From Paragordius varius (lineage: Eukaryota > Nematomorpha): DNA of 64,000 nucleotides. The position numbers were made by a program, and so were the translations under genes. Below are positions 22,601 through 33,433 of this stretch, one piece after another (position 1 is the first letter of the stretch; every line of letters starts with the position of its first letter). The stretch is taken from assembly GCA_964247055.1 (NCBI GenBank), contig OZ176052.1, positions 1,674,001 to 1,738,000 on the forward strand, written 5' to 3'. Below the pieces are notes generated by a model, which saw only the letters and a list, made by a program, of their open reading frames with translations, ran no database searches and was not told the origin of the DNA.

Positions 22601-25600
22601 TATTAAAATATTCCCTTCGGTAATAAATTTTTGTACAATGTAATCCAAACATAGCGATTGAAATGTTGTGAAATATATAAAATCCGCATTAAAGAAATGA
22701 TTTTGTACTTCATTTTTATTATTAAAGTTATGTTCGAAACTAAATTCATCCTTTTCAAGAGCTAAAAAAATGATCAAAAAGGATTATTATATTTTAGTAG
22801 ATTTATAAACGTTTCAAAAGTTATTTATAATTCAAATACGTATAACTACTTTTAATTTAAAGTCTATAAATTAATTTATCCATAAAGTTAAAGATGGTAG
22901 TCATTAAAAAAAATGGCAAAATAAACAATTTTTTCAATAATTATTACAATTTTATAGATATTTTTAGGCAAAAAAGCAAAATGTAATAATTTGCAAAAGC
23001 CTTTAATAAATTTATTGAATAAAAATTATAACAAAAAAGGAAAAATTCATAATATTTGAAAAAATGTTTATGATACCTGATCATATAAGACAATGACAGA
23101 CAATAGGAATACAAAAGAAAGGAAATTTAACATGACATCAAAACACAAATATCCATGCAACAGTATTACACTAATATATTTAAAAAAATTATATAAATCT
23201 ATATATAAAAGCAAAAAATCTAGTGGTATTCCAGTGTATGCATTTTTGATAATTTTTTTTAAAATAATTTAAAAACTGATTAGATAAACGGGTTATTAAA
23301 CCATACTTATATAAAAATTAGTTCTATTTCTTGTATACCATAATTAAATATATAATCAATAATAGATAAGAACGCTGATTTTAAAAAATGTTTAGGCTTT
23401 AAGTGATATATCATTTATAAGGTTCTTATGTTAAGTTATAATGATATAACCGAAATATTGATAAAAATCAGCTGTTTATCGCATTTTCTCTTTCAAACTT
23501 AATTCGTTCTAAATATAACACCGAAAAAAGTAATCCAACCCATTCACTTTATCCAAAAAACTTTTTTTATTAATCATTTACTAAATTTTCGTTTCATACC
23601 ATGATATTGAGAGTAGAATTGTGAACTAAACTGTATTAAAGCCAAATCGATTTCAACACCCGACCTTAAATGCATTAAAATTCCGGTTTCTGGATGACAC
23701 AAACGAGTACGTATTTGAGTGAGAAGGTTTGTCACCAAATGACTTTTTCCCATTTCCTGTTTCACAAAAAAAGTAAATTTTTTTCAATTATTGTTTATTA
23801 TAATTAAAAACTGAATATAATAGGACGGCCCAAAAAAATAATATTCGTTGAGAATATACCATTTGCACTTTAAGAGTGTCCTTGAACACTTCAGGTTGGT
23901 CCTTGAACACTTTAAGTTTTTCCTTGAACATTTCAAGTAGGTTCTTCAACATATCAAGTTTCCTTGAACATTACAGGTGGGTCCTTTGATATTTTTGTTT
24001 TGTTTTTAACTTTTATCAATCAAATCGTATATCATTCATCTAATGTATCGTTTTTAACCTATTTTTTATTATTTACGATAAATTTTAAATCAATATCAAC
24101 TTTTAATCATTGACCGTATATCTTTATTAATATCTTATAATTAATTTTGATATTTATAAGATTTTTTTAAAACGTAATTAAAAAATATATAAGTTTCCTG
24201 AGGTATTATTTACAATTATTTTGAAAACATTTATAAGTTTATAATTTTTTGGAAAAAAACTAGTTTGAAACAAAAAAGTAGTTTTTGAATAAAATTTTTT
24301 ATTTTTAAATGAATAAATATATAAATAAAGAAAATTAGGTAAAAAAATTAAAATTAAAAAATACATGCAAAAATTATGGTTAAATCAAAATTTAAAAATT
24401 TTAAGGACCAACTTGAAGTGTTCAAGGACAAACTTAAATTGTTCAAGGACCAACTTGAAGTGTTAAAGGACACTCTTGAAGGTATACTTATGAATGCAGT
24501 CATTTATGATTATAAACAATTAATAAGATTACAATCGGAAAAAATTATAATTAATTGCAAAACAAATAATTTAACCAAAATAATATATAATTAATTAATA
24601 CTCTTATTATTATTATATGTAGTTTTATATATGTATGTATCACATATTAATTGATAATGTTCAAAATTCTGATTGATTATTTTTATAATCCTAACCTAAA
24701 CCAGCTATCTACGACTAAAATTTAACAAATTAAAATATTATTACTTTCCCAGTTGTTAATTTAACCCTATTATATTTTTCAATGTTAATCATATAATTAT
24801 GTTTTAAAGTGAAAATACCATTTGTCCATCCTTAAACTTTTTCTCTTCTACCATTTGTCTTATTGAAGTGAAATGCAATTTTTGTTTGGAGTTTATTTGC
24901 TGGTTTAAATCCAAAGATATTTCGGTAAATATTGCCTCATCAACTTTAGAGATTTTAGTCTTATTTTCTTTGTGGGCGCTATGATCTATAAAAAATTTGT
25001 GGTGAAAAAGCATTAAAATTTTTACTTTAATTAGATCAAAAATTATTACTTTTAATATTGTTAAAATAAATAGATATAATGTTTTTTCGTTTAATCGCTA
25101 AAATCTCTGAGGTTAATTTATTAAAATAACTTTTTATATAATAATTTTTACCATAAAAATAAAAAAAAATAAAAGGTTTGGTATTGTGTGTTTTGGGGTA
25201 TTCTATATAGCATAAAGTTGCGTTTTTAATATTGCAATATAATAAAAAATATACTTAACAAAAACACGCAAGATTATTAGCCAAAAAATATATTTTAAAA
25301 GAATTAAAGTATACTATCCAAACTTCCAATGACACCAGGTGTAGTTCCATGATTTGAAAGCTGAGTTCCAAAATCAAAAATATCGCATATATCTTCATCT
25401 GTTTCCGATGATTCATTATTTTCATGAGGAGTTAAATCATTTTCTTGGAAATTTACCATATTATTATTGCTAGATAAATCATTAGATGAAGCCGTATATT
25501 TCATTTTGTGATTTTTATCAAATAAATTTTCTCCAATTTCGTCAAATTTTTCTCCGTTTGATGGCTCAACAATTAAAGCGACGTCCGTTTCTAATAAAAT

Positions 25601-28600
25601 TTCAATAAAAATTTAAATTAAAAAATAAATAGTTGATTATTTTGTTTCTCTAATGAATCGAATCTTTCGAAAAAGAAATTGCTTAAAAATATTTTTATCC
25701 TTAACCTTTCTCTGTATTGTGTAAATATTATAAACTAAAAAATTGTCGTTAAATGTTTATTTAAGATGTTATTAAAAGATATTTATATAAAAAATAAAGT
25801 TTTTAGGACAAAAATCTAATTAAATAATACCATCAATTTCTACATCGGCGTCCGATGGTGTTTCATAATGCGATTCGGTATCGAAAGATGTTTGATTACT
25901 ATCGTTAAACGAGCTTGTATTTTGATTCTCATCCTTATAATAATTGTTCAGGGTATATTGACAAGCCGTATTTTCTATTAATTTTAATATTAAATTTTCG
26001 CATGTGATTAAATATATATACCTCAAATCGAACTCTCTCTTAAACAATTCATATTCGCCCTAAAATTATGTGTTTTTTGGCTAATATAACTCAATCAATA
26101 ATATGAAATGTTTCTTTATATGTCATAGTTTAATATTATGTTATAATTTTAAATAAAATATATATTTTATAAAATATTTATTTAGGGTGAATTATAAATT
26201 TTTTCGAGGGTGAATTTCAGTTTAAATGGTATATATAAATAAGTTTGATGAGTGCATAAAAGTCAACCTTACATATTGATAACTTAGTCTTAATATTTAA
26301 TTGGTATATATTGTAAAAAATGTTTAAAAAATTAATCTAAAACAAACTATTGAAATCACTGTGTTATTAAACTATGAATTAAGTTTTCATAAAAGTATGA
26401 GTTGGGATTTCCCAATTACATGCTTTTTATATCATTTCGTTTTGAAGGTTACTTGCAAAACGAAAAGACATTTAAATGGTTCATTTGGCATAAGGTTTAT
26501 AATCTATATACATTGATCATTTGATATAGAGACCTTATATATATAAGTTTTTAACTTTCACTTTAATACAAATTTTATTAGAAATTACATACCTAATATT
26601 TCAATTCCATCCAAATTGTGTTTAATTGACTGCAGGGATAACAATAAACGATGACAAAAATGTATAATTGAATCATTTAAGAAAGAATACTGAACATTGT
26701 CACATGATAACATAGGGTTAGGATTACAAGATTGATATATTGTATTCCAAACGACATATATGAATTGAATTAACCTAGTTAGTTAAAATATATTAATAGG
26801 GTTCAAAAAATGTGTATTAAAATAATATAATAATGTTGGGAAAAGCTCTTTAAATAAGATTTGCTTTGTAAAATAAAATACAACAATAATATGATTTATT
26901 TGGCTATAATCATTCAAAATAACCTAAAGATTATATTATGAAGCCATTTTAATTTGGGGCGCTCTCATCCATGTATATAACGGACTTATAAAACCGTTAT
27001 TTATTAGTTTTTTAAAAGGATTAATGAATGAAATTATTGGACATACTCACTTACTTAGGTTCAAAGAAAAATCGTAGATTAGTAATATTAAAAATTTGCG
27101 GCAGTGCTTACTTAGACTTTAGTAGTTTACCATAATCTTTCGATCGAATGCACAGTATATAAAATGATGCGATTTTTTACTTTATATATATGTAAAAAAA
27201 ACTTGCAGAATAGATGTTTTCGAAAAATATCAGAAAAACTATAGCCTTTGCAGAGTTCACCAAAAGTGATTTAACAACATCACAAAACTAATAAAGGTTT
27301 ATAAAAAGCTTTAAATTAATTACATTTGTATCATATCCATATCATAGATACCATTTTCCAAAACATAAAACCAATAATATTCTTTTTCCGGAATTTCAAT
27401 TTTTTGATCTATGAAACTCTCATGTTGATGATGTATAGTTAAAATAGTGTATAAAGTTTGCGGTTCAATTAAATTGCATACTGTTTGCTTAATGAATAAC
27501 TTTAAACCTTTGCAGACTATATTTGAATCATTAACATTGGCATTATTGGGTAATAGAGTTGAATTGAAATAATTAGCATGTGCACATAGAGCGGATTGCA
27601 TCAAGGATTGCCAAATTAGACTGAGGGCCCCACCAGTAGTAATGTTTCCACCCTTTTTTTCTTCCCCTAACAATATTATAAATGGTTAAATTCTTTAATT
27701 TTTACACAATATAGAAAAACGTTTTTTTAAATTTCTATATCTATGTCGTTATAAAAATGCAAATGAAACTTTATTTGTGGGAAAAAATCCAAAAAAGGTT
27801 TTTCATGTATAGGTATAGATGTAAAAATAAACTTCTCAAATAGAAAAAACGTTTAAAATATGTTGTAAAATATCAATTTGCCTTTGAAAACATTTCATGC
27901 CGGGTTTAGTGTGCAAAAAATATTATTGAACAAAAACGGATCAAAAAAACTTATTTTTTACAAAACAAAAGCGGTAAAAACGTTTTAATTTTAAATACTC
28001 AACACACATAAAAATTAGAGTGTATAACCCAAAACTTGTGAAAGCTAAGAAAAAAATGCTAAAATTATTAATTATTTTAATATAAATATTAACTCACCTT
28101 TAGTGTGCCCAATATAAAGACAAATGTGATACAATAATTGATTGATTGAATAATAATAATCTGGCCTAAGGAATAATGGACTTTCAGGGATTGAAATAGC
28201 TGCCCCGTTCCAACACACCATGGGTTTATCATTTGCCAAACAACTAAAATATATAAATAAACGAGGAAATATATTTATTCTTATTATAATTTCTCTTTGG
28301 TAGTTTTAGAGAAAAGATTAGTTTAATATAATTTGCTTCAGGAAAAAACGTAAAATAAAGACAAAAAAATTTGTCTAAAAGACAATGATACTTCTTAAAT
28401 CTTGATTGATTCCAAAAAAACTCATTGTTTTAAAGGACCAAGTGTGAAATAGAGTTATATAACACTAACACAACATATTTTACAATTTACGATTGTGAAA
28501 TAGCTTATATAGAAAAATTAAGGTTGAAAAAAGTAGGGTTGCCTTTTAAATAAAAAAATTTGTCTTTATATTTTTACGCTTTGTCCGTATAATTTTAAAA

Positions 28601-30469
28601 TTTACTGTTTAAAAACAAGTTATTTAGCCCTTATATTTGTAAATTTATTGAGAATACATTATCAGTCTATCAGTAAAAACCTATTTATAAACAACTCCAA
28701 TTCAAAAAAAACAATTTTAAAAACAATGTACAAAAAAGTGTTGTTTAAAAACCTTTTAGTGTCACCATCATAAACATTATTCCGACACTTATATTGAACA
28801 GAATAAGCTTGATCACTTGAGGGAATATTAGTGGAATATCCTTTATTTTTGCCATTCATAATAATATAATAATTGGGTAAATTATAAAGATTTGCTAGGG
28901 CTGGGCAAACATCTTTCCTAACAAAACATATATAATACTTTTTAAATATTTGAAAAAAAAATAAAAATATTGCACGATTATATTATACAGGAGACTATTG
29001 AATCCAAAATTAAACTAATTTATATATGTTAGATTATACTTTATGGAAGGGAAATAAAATGTTGCTTATTAATCAAAGGCAAAACAAATAGTAGAGAGTT
29101 ATTTGAGTTAAAATAAATTTTAAGAGTACAATTTTGTGTTCAGGTATTATTGATTAGAATTTTATATGAATCTATATATTTTATTTTATGTGAGGAATAA
29201 AAAGATGATTTTTACCATAGAGTTTCCGTTAAAACATCTGACGTATAGATATAATTATTTTTCGTGGCGATTAAAACCGTAAGTATACCATTAAAAGCTT
29301 CAAAAACGCAGCAGAGAGCTGAATTTGACCTATAGATATATATATATATATATATATAATGCTTTTTTCAAAAAAAATATGGATAAAAATATGTAAAAAA
29401 TTAAATTTCCAAAAGAACACTTTATTGTTTTAACCTTAATTTTTACATATATTGGGGTTTGAAAATAAAGCAATAGAGATCTAAATTGGTAAGAATTTAA
29501 ATTTCATGCATCACCACAATTATAATCATATGGGTAAAATAATAGGATAAAATCATGGATTTTAAAAATATGGTTTACCTCTAAAAAAAATAATTTAGTT
29601 TTTACTCTTTATATTTTTTTGTTTATATTATTAATTATTGCAATTGTTTCATATTTAACATAATCTTTTTATGGGAAATAAATTAAAAGATCGAAAACAA
29701 AACCATATAAAAACGACAAACTTGGTATTATAAAATTTACAATCATCCGATACGTAAAGAATGAGTTTATCAATATTTGCCATTATTACTAATTGTGAAT
29801 ATAAATTTGTATCATTAATTTGATCAGGGGTATTATTATTTGCGTTAAACAAAGATTCATTTTCCAAAAATTGATGATAATATTGAATGTAAGTTTGAAA
29901 CATTTGAAAGATATTAATTCTAATGCGTTTTGTAAGTTGCGTTTCGTGGGTCACCGTTTCGTACGTTTGCAATAACAGCTAAAAATTAAAAATATATATC
30001 ATTTAAGGTCAAATTTACCCTTGAACAATTTAAATTTACACTTAAACAATTCAAATTAACCCTCGAAACCCTAAAATAAATTGTGTGTTTTTTAAGATAT
30101 AAAATTATCTATATTTTTTTATATTTCGAAAAAATGAAATTACGTATAATAATAATAAAATAATACTGAAAAAATAATAAACTATGCCATAAGAATGTAT
30201 TTCTTATTAATGAGCCCAATAATTTATTTTTAGGGTGAATTTGAATTGCAAATGTTATATTAAAAATATTATATATTAAAAGATTATTTCTATAAAATTA
30301 AAATTTCAGTTAACCTACCTTATATATTTTGATAAATTGGCCAGGATGTGAAAAATGGTGAGGGTAAAGCGTGGCTATCTTATGGATAAGCTAACATTAC
30401 AAATAAATAAAATGATTTATTTTAACAGAAAATATTAATAAATACAATAAAATATCTAAGGTATCCTGC

Positions 30470-30511
<42 letters not shown>

Positions 30512-32981
30512 TGAAAATATATTCCGAAGAATGCTTAAATATCCTATCGTATTTCCATTTTAAGATATAGTGATTTTATTTTGATTCCTGTAATTACACT
30601 ATATATCCAAATATTTATTATTATTATTATTAAAAGCCACTAGTAATTGGAAAAATTAAATATGGACAGCTTTGTAATGACACTCTCTTACGCTAAGCTT
30701 TCGTGGAAAAACAGCACTTTTAAACAAAACATCTTATATGAGAATAATAAAATTTCCAATATTTAATGATCCTATAATCTTAAATATTATAAAGCGATAG
30801 AAAAAAATTAAAACATCATATTTTCAATCAAAATTTGTTACAATAAAAAAATAAAATAATATGTTATGTTTTAATGACAAATATTTGATTATAATCATAA
30901 TTTTATGGAAATAATAATAATTTATATTTTGTTAACACTACCCTTAATTAAAAGCAATGGGTGCTTATAATTAATAAAAAAACCTCTATTATTCGAAATT
31001 TATCGGTTATTTCTTCAACTAAACCATGCGTTAGAGCAAATGACAAACTCATCAAAATGTTGTTTGCAAAATCGGGAGGACGGGATTGATCTCCATTATT
31101 TTTTACGCCATCTATTTTTTGGTGGACAAAAAACTTTTTTTCGCTGTCTGTTTCGCCCTCTTTTACTAAAATCTATGAAATAATATAAATATTTTGCGAC
31201 ACATTTTCCATTATTTTGAGTTTTATCAAAAAAAATGATTAAAATTTACCAATTGTAATGTTAATAATTACTTCGAAACCAGTCAAAGTAATAGCTAACG
31301 GAATATCCCCGTTCTTGACCATCAAATCCAAAATTTCAATATACTTTAATCTAATTAGATATATATTATATATATATATATAATAAAAATATTGTGATGA
31401 ATTGAACTGACATACTTTCAATTTTTTTTAGATAGCATTTTAAAAGCGATAAACTTTTAATATCTGATTGTTTGTAATTTTTCTCAATAATTGAACCAAT
31501 CCTATTTAATTCCCAAACTAAATTTACAGTTAAAATTGTGTCTTCATCATTATTAACAGCTATATTATTGTTAATACATACAAATAATTTTCTAAATTTA
31601 ATTTTGTTTTAACATAAAATAAACTTTATTTGATCAAATCTAATTCGTATAAGTACCCAAAATAAAGTATATATTAAAAGGTTAATTGTATTGGAAAAAG
31701 GAAATTAATCATTATAAAATGCAGAAAAAATATTAATGACTTAAAAAACATTAATTTATTGTTGGAGAAAGAGTTTTATTGTCAGTGTATTCAGACATAT
31801 AAAATGTTAATTTTGCGTAAATCATAATTCACCTAATTTTTCTTCTAATGGATTCCATAATAAAAAATATGCTTTAAAGACTGTAAAAAAAGTATACCTG
31901 ATAAAATCATAATTTCCAATTTGTGGACGACTTGTTTGAAAATCTATCGATTTCAAATAACATAATAATAATTGAGCCAAAAATGTGAATTAACAAAAAA
32001 ATATAGCTTTAAATAACCATATTAATAAGATCCAATTTAAACATTTGTTAGAAGTATATATATATATATATAAATATTCAGAACCCACACAAAATATTTG
32101 ACAGTAATTATACCAGAAATTATTAAGTCATAATTTAATTTATCATAATTTACCACCATATATAAATCAATAAAATTTATAAATCTATATGAAAATAAAT
32201 TTAATGTAGCTGTGTAAGGAAATTAAAAAAATCACTAATAGCTCTCTATTTCTTTTAAACTTAATAAAATTTTAACCGTTTCCTTAATAATTATATGAAT
32301 AAAAAAATATATTTTTATTATATATAATATTTATAATATTTAGCAAAATATATATATATATACATATATCGGAAAGTATAATAAAATATTTTATCACCGA
32401 ATCCCATTATAAATTGGTGCAACAATTTTTATTTTATCTCTTAAAAAAAAGATATAATACCTAAACATTAATAATAATATTGTGTGAAAAAAATGATTTT
32501 TTTAATATGGAATAAAAATATAATTGGGATATATGTAAATTGATATGTATTAATCTAGGTTCCCAATTGTAATTAATTTACCTAATTTTCGAATAAATAA
32601 ATTGTGATAATATGCTTTTCAATTTTTTTAAAAATATGTGATTATTCCGATTCCGTTAATTGAGGTAATTTTATCGATTAATTTTTTTTAAAAAGGCATT
32701 TTGTTTTAAAATTTTTCTTGAGTTAAATTTGAATTAAAGTGTCTGTTATTATTATTGAAGAAGAAATAATTCTACATCAAAACCAAATCATAAAAATTTG
32801 ACACCAATTATATATAACTATCGATTATATTTGTTCAGAGGTGATATATAAAATATAATATAAGAAGATAAAATTATCAAATTATATTAGATATAAGATA
32901 ATTATTACTTTCTATTGCTTTAAAAATATCACTATCTGATCCAGGCAAAAACTCCAAAACTTTTTCAAAAATATCATCCAT
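10263..32981 (-). CDS. Large 40-exon gene, unidentified scaffold-like protein, copy A
   Basis: Forty minus-strand exons with GT-AG introns were assembled by hand, starting at ATG 32,981 and ending at TAA 10,263. All junction phases agree and the exon lengths sum to 8,109 nt: 2,702 codons and a stop. The protein is mostly Leu/Ile/Phe-rich helical sequence without signal peptide or obvious membrane spans. It has one Asn/Ser/Asp/Glu-rich linker (about residues 626-765). No catalytic motif (kinase, ubiquitin protease, HECT, GTPase) is visible. Size and helical character suggest a HEAT-like cytoplasmic or nuclear scaffold, but I do not recognise the family. One in-frame TAA interrupts exon 36, at codon 2,391, so as it stands the product would lack its last 312 residues. 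Copy B has a sense codon there. Confidence 0.8.
11084..11344. mobile_element. MITE, family 3, private to unit A, intron 38/39
   Basis: Termini TATACCATTTACAGTTTAAA and GAATTTGAATTGTAAATATA, with TTGAACAATTCGAATTCACC inside. It starts 19 bp upstream (in gene sense) of exon 39 of the large gene. It is absent from unit B, where a family-2 element occupies the site. Confidence 0.7.
11612..11678 (-). other. Conserved block in intron 38/39, not in the gene model
   Basis: Well conserved with unit B (about 45,299-45,375). It has an AG before and a GTAAGA after it and an open frame in A (VIVKLRENREIYTVYFSEYA). The phases (2 in, 0 out) do not fit exons 38 and 39, which join correctly without it, and B has a 4-nt length change. 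It could be a cryptic or alternative exon or a regulatory element. Confidence 0.35.
12895..12897 (-). other. In-frame TAA in exon 36, copy A
   Basis: The exon end reads TAT GAT AAA AAA TTA TAA AA before the donor GTAGGG. Copy B reads TAT GAT AGA AAA TTA TTA AA before GTAATG. The exon length (264 nt) is equal in both, so this is a substitution, not a shift. If real it ends the protein at residue 2,390. Confidence 0.75.
13588..13840. mobile_element. MITE, family 2, intron 34/35, unit A
   Basis: The left end aactgtaaaaattgtaatta with GAACAAAACGTAAAAATATA is clear. The right end keeps only aatttcaattttactgt. It lies between exons 35 and 34 and is shared with unit B. Confidence 0.65.
13919..16625 (-). 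CDS. Large gene copy A, exons 29-34 (residues ~1636-2260)
   Basis: Exons 16112-16625, 15875-16004, 15673-15799, 15385-15565, 14820-15306, 13919-14354. Exon 29 carries MLTKVLTSLSAYLDTSNFG and FLSRLLHYGYVQNFVFDNIP; exon 33 starts DHESIFEMIGQDLSQQG and ends in a conserved TYTLAVCNHRSFALTASS; exon 34 has LCLSACQNHLLHKCQLITII. All are open in copy A. In copy B the matching exons 32 and 34 carry the frameshift and the TGA. A (TA)n tract abuts the acceptor of exon 29. Confidence 0.82.
16638..16687. repeat. (TA)n microsatellite next to the exon 29 acceptor, unit A
   Basis: About 25 TA units, 12 bp from the exon 29 boundary on the upstream side in gene sense. It is much shorter and interrupted in unit B (about 50,390-50,420). 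Confidence 0.9.
16881..18380 (-). CDS. Large gene copy A, exons 25-28 (residues ~1437-1635)
   Basis: Exons 18253-18380, 17723-17937, 17337-17462, 16881-17006. Exon 25 reads LYIGIEFEKLLILGQSLHSY; exon 26 HIKWIISQIYELLHQTLKSG; exon 27 begins MVYMGWEIGWEYCKTVLD; exon 28 has YYEFMMLALDDSLITLNES. Exons 27 and 28 are both 126 nt and phase 0-0. Copy B lacks one codon in exon 28. Confidence 0.78.
17049..17240. mobile_element. Palindromic MITE, family 1, in intron 27/28 of the large gene, unit A
   Basis: Arms GCATTTTAATTGTTGCTTAT and ATAAGCAATCATAAAAATGC, with the inner pair GGAAAAA/TTTTTCC. It lies between exon 28 (16,881-17,006) and exon 27 (17,337-17,462). A copy stands at the same place in unit B. 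Confidence 0.75.
17970..18189. mobile_element. MITE, family 3, intron 25/26, unit A
   Basis: Left end ATACCATTTACAATACAAAT then TCACC; right end degraded (attttattgtaaatgttata). The unit B counterpart is 51,613-51,885. Confidence 0.6.
18944..20667 (-). CDS. Large gene copy A, exons 21-24 (residues ~1153-1437)
   Basis: Exons 20571-20667, 19995-20324, 19535-19666, 18944-19237. Conserved stretches include DYMDHLCYIGNMFSTILQQF, YPSILDGQVSLKRLANRK, FDLTILAIGLYILYGIQNTT and FYGMIVRIKAFFELPSTHLE. Exon 24 has the phrase LQDLSYKNFMHWIYNLDPVH. Exon 22 contains a basic Lys/Gln-rich patch (KKFQFKQKSQKSRLKQTHE). Exons 22 and 24 differ in length between copies by three and two codons. Confidence 0.78.
19286..19316. 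mobile_element. Residual ends of a family-1 MITE, unit A
   Basis: About 30 bp (atgccttactac then aattaaaatgcc) align with both outer ends of the unit B element at 52,928-53,117. This indicates an internal deletion between the arms in unit A rather than absence of the insertion. Confidence 0.55.
20905..23756 (-). CDS. Large gene copy A, exons 16-20 (residues ~822-1152)
   Basis: Exons 23600-23756, 22589-22761, 22213-22372, 21641-21790, 20905-21258. Exon 16 contains SHLVTNLLTQIRTRLCHPET; exon 20 has KFLDQFFKSACDAKTFGGIL and KDKEHVLNILINMLYLEPS. Exons 19/20 join as NSLED/GHHDRKKIYAKF. The intron between 19 and 20 holds the hAT MITE. A block conserved with copy B at about 23,095-23,175 in the 16/17 intron does not fit the phases, so I left it out of the model. 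Confidence 0.78.
21327..21598. mobile_element. hAT-type MITE with 8-bp target duplication, unit A
   Basis: Ends CAGGGGTGTTCAACACAAAC and GTTGTGGACACCCCTG, with the typical CGGCCGCATT and CCGCAGGCC inner pieces. The flanking bases are gactatat (21,319-21,326) and gactatac (21,599-21,606), an 8-bp target duplication as hAT elements make. It is inserted in intron 19/20 of the large gene. Confidence 0.85.
23095..23185 (-). other. Conserved block in intron 16/17, not in the gene model
   Basis: About 90 bp nearly identical to 57,085-57,175. It ends in a donor-like CAG/GTATCA and reads FDVMLNFLSFVFLLSVIVLY in A. Direct joining of exons 16 and 17 is in phase, and inserting this block is not, so it was left out. 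A hydrophobic alternative exon is possible. Confidence 0.35.
23854..24488. mobile_element. Element family 4 with repetitive inverted ends, unit A
   Basis: About 635 bp. The ends TATACCATTTGCACTT and GAGTGTCCTT lead into three to five tandem copies of a roughly 23-bp block (cttgaacacttcaagttggt). The same blocks are inverted at the right end. The interior of about 450 bp is AT-rich and empty. The 72-codon frame at the right end reads KDQLEVFKDKLKLFKDQLEV only because the block is translated repeatedly. It lies in the intron between exons 16 and 15 and is shared with unit B. Confidence 0.75.
24819..26774 (-). CDS. Large gene copy A, exons 12-15 with acidic linker (residues ~565-821)
   Basis: Exons 26593-26774, 25831-25974, 25315-25590, 24819-24985. 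Exon 12 encodes helix-rich SIIHFCHRLLLSLQSIKHNL. Exons 13 and 14 are hydrophilic, rich in Asn, Ser, Asp and Glu (SFDTESHYETPSDADVEIDG; ESSETDEDICDIFDFG), and look like a disordered, possibly phosphorylated linker. It is the most divergent part between copies: exon 14 is five codons longer in B. Confidence 0.8.
26016..26234. mobile_element. MITE, family 3, intron 12/13, unit A
   Basis: Left end cctcaaatcgaactctctct with aaacaattcatattcgccc; right end gggtgaatttcagtttaaat then ggtatata. It is shared with 60,041-60,319. Confidence 0.6.
27324..29978 (-). CDS. Large gene copy A, exons 7-11 (residues ~224-565)
   Basis: Exons 29722-29978, 29216-29329, 28753-28917, 28098-28243, 27324-27666. The joined junctions read smoothly, for example TETLW/KDVCPALANLYNLP across exons 8/9 and GHTK/GEEKKGG across 10/11. 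Conserved helices include SLIWQSLMQSALCAHANYF and KGLKLFIKQTVCNLIEPQTL. Copy B exons have the same lengths except exon 11 (one codon shorter) and exon 7 (three codons shorter in the part seen). Confidence 0.8.
28337..28608. mobile_element. MITE, family 2, intron 9/10, unit A
   Basis: The right terminus TTTACGCTTTGTCCGTATAA is well preserved; the left terminus is weak. It sits between exons 10 and 9 and is shared with unit B. Confidence 0.65.
29335..29359. repeat. (TA)n microsatellite at the exon 8 acceptor, unit A
   Basis: Short TA run immediately upstream, in gene sense, of exon 8. A similar run is at 63,391-63,415 in unit B. Confidence 0.85.
29995..30259. mobile_element. MITE, family 3, intron 6/7, unit A
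   Basis: Blocks ttacccttgaacaatttaaa and cccttaaacaattcaaatta on the left; gggtgaatttgaattgcaaa then tgttata on the right. The matching position in unit B lies beyond the window. Confidence 0.6.
30319..32981 (-). CDS. Large gene copy A, exons 1-6 (residues ~1-223)
   Basis: Exons 32909-32981, 31833-31943, 31408-31559, 31272-31343, 30984-31172, 30319-30390. The start MDDIFEKVLEFLPGSDSD is chosen because it is the first ATG of an open exon whose phase-1 end fits exon 2. Exon 2 carries RYTFFTVFKAYFLLWNPLEE. Exon 5 has SRPPDFANNILMSLSFALTH and exon 6 KIATLYPHHFSHPGQF. The exon 3/4 junction is the least sure: the stronger donor GTATGT gives the wrong phase. I used GTTCAA with acceptor ATTAAAG, a 64-nt intron. 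Confidence 0.7.
30473..30508. repeat. (TA)n microsatellite, intron 5/6, unit A
   Basis: About 18 TA units in the intron between exons 6 and 5. Confidence 0.9.
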
Positions 32982-33433
32982 TTTTCAGTTGTTTCAGTGC
33001 GTAGGTGATAAACTCATGTTTTTATCAATATAATTTATGTTTAATAACATAAATATATAGGACTTTGTTTGGTTTTAAATGTCTGATATAAAACTTGATT
33101 TTTTTATATTTAAGTGGTATTAAATATTATTAAACACTATCAGGTCGTTTTAGGCGTGTATTGATTATATAAAAATAATGGCCAAACACATTTAGATTTT
33201 GCTAATCGGCGAAATAAATTGATTTTTTTTGTCAGCATACAAGAAAGCAGTTTTTAATATCTCTTCCGGTTATCCTTCCAATTTATTACTGGTTAAATTA
33301 ATATTTTTAAAAAAGTTAAAACCTCCATTATAGTAATTTTTAAAGTAAACTGTTACCTGTTGTGCAATAAAGCATTGTATTTTAACCGGTTACAGTAATA
33401 TTAACACTTGGATACAACACACTCATTTTAGTC

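Larger units (their letters stand above)
3697..29978 (+). repeat. Duplicated unit A (direct segmental duplication)
   Basis: Collinear alignment with 37,081-64,000 begins at the shared string agcaacaatca just upstream of the small plus-strand gene. It continues through both genes, the G-poor array, introns and several MITEs to the right window edge. The offset drifts from about 33.2 to 34.05 kb because of indels and private insertions. Exons are most alike; introns differ by many small indels. Left of 3,697 and 37,081 I see no similarity, so this looks like a true left breakpoint. The right end of unit A lies somewhere between 29,978 and 37,080 and cannot be fixed because unit B runs off the window. 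Confidence 0.95.

Noticed and set aside
24376-24594. 72-codon frame with a KDQLEVFKD repeat
   Set aside because: It is a translation of the ~23-bp blocks in the inverted end of a family-4 element.
10263-32981. Assigning the large gene to a known giant family (such as SMG1, UBR4, huntingtin, CNOT1, USP24 or neurobeachin)
   Set aside because: A short likeness (ATLYP..FS in exon 6) recalls SMG1, but neighbouring exons do not follow and no kinase, UBR, HECT, BEACH or protease motif is present.
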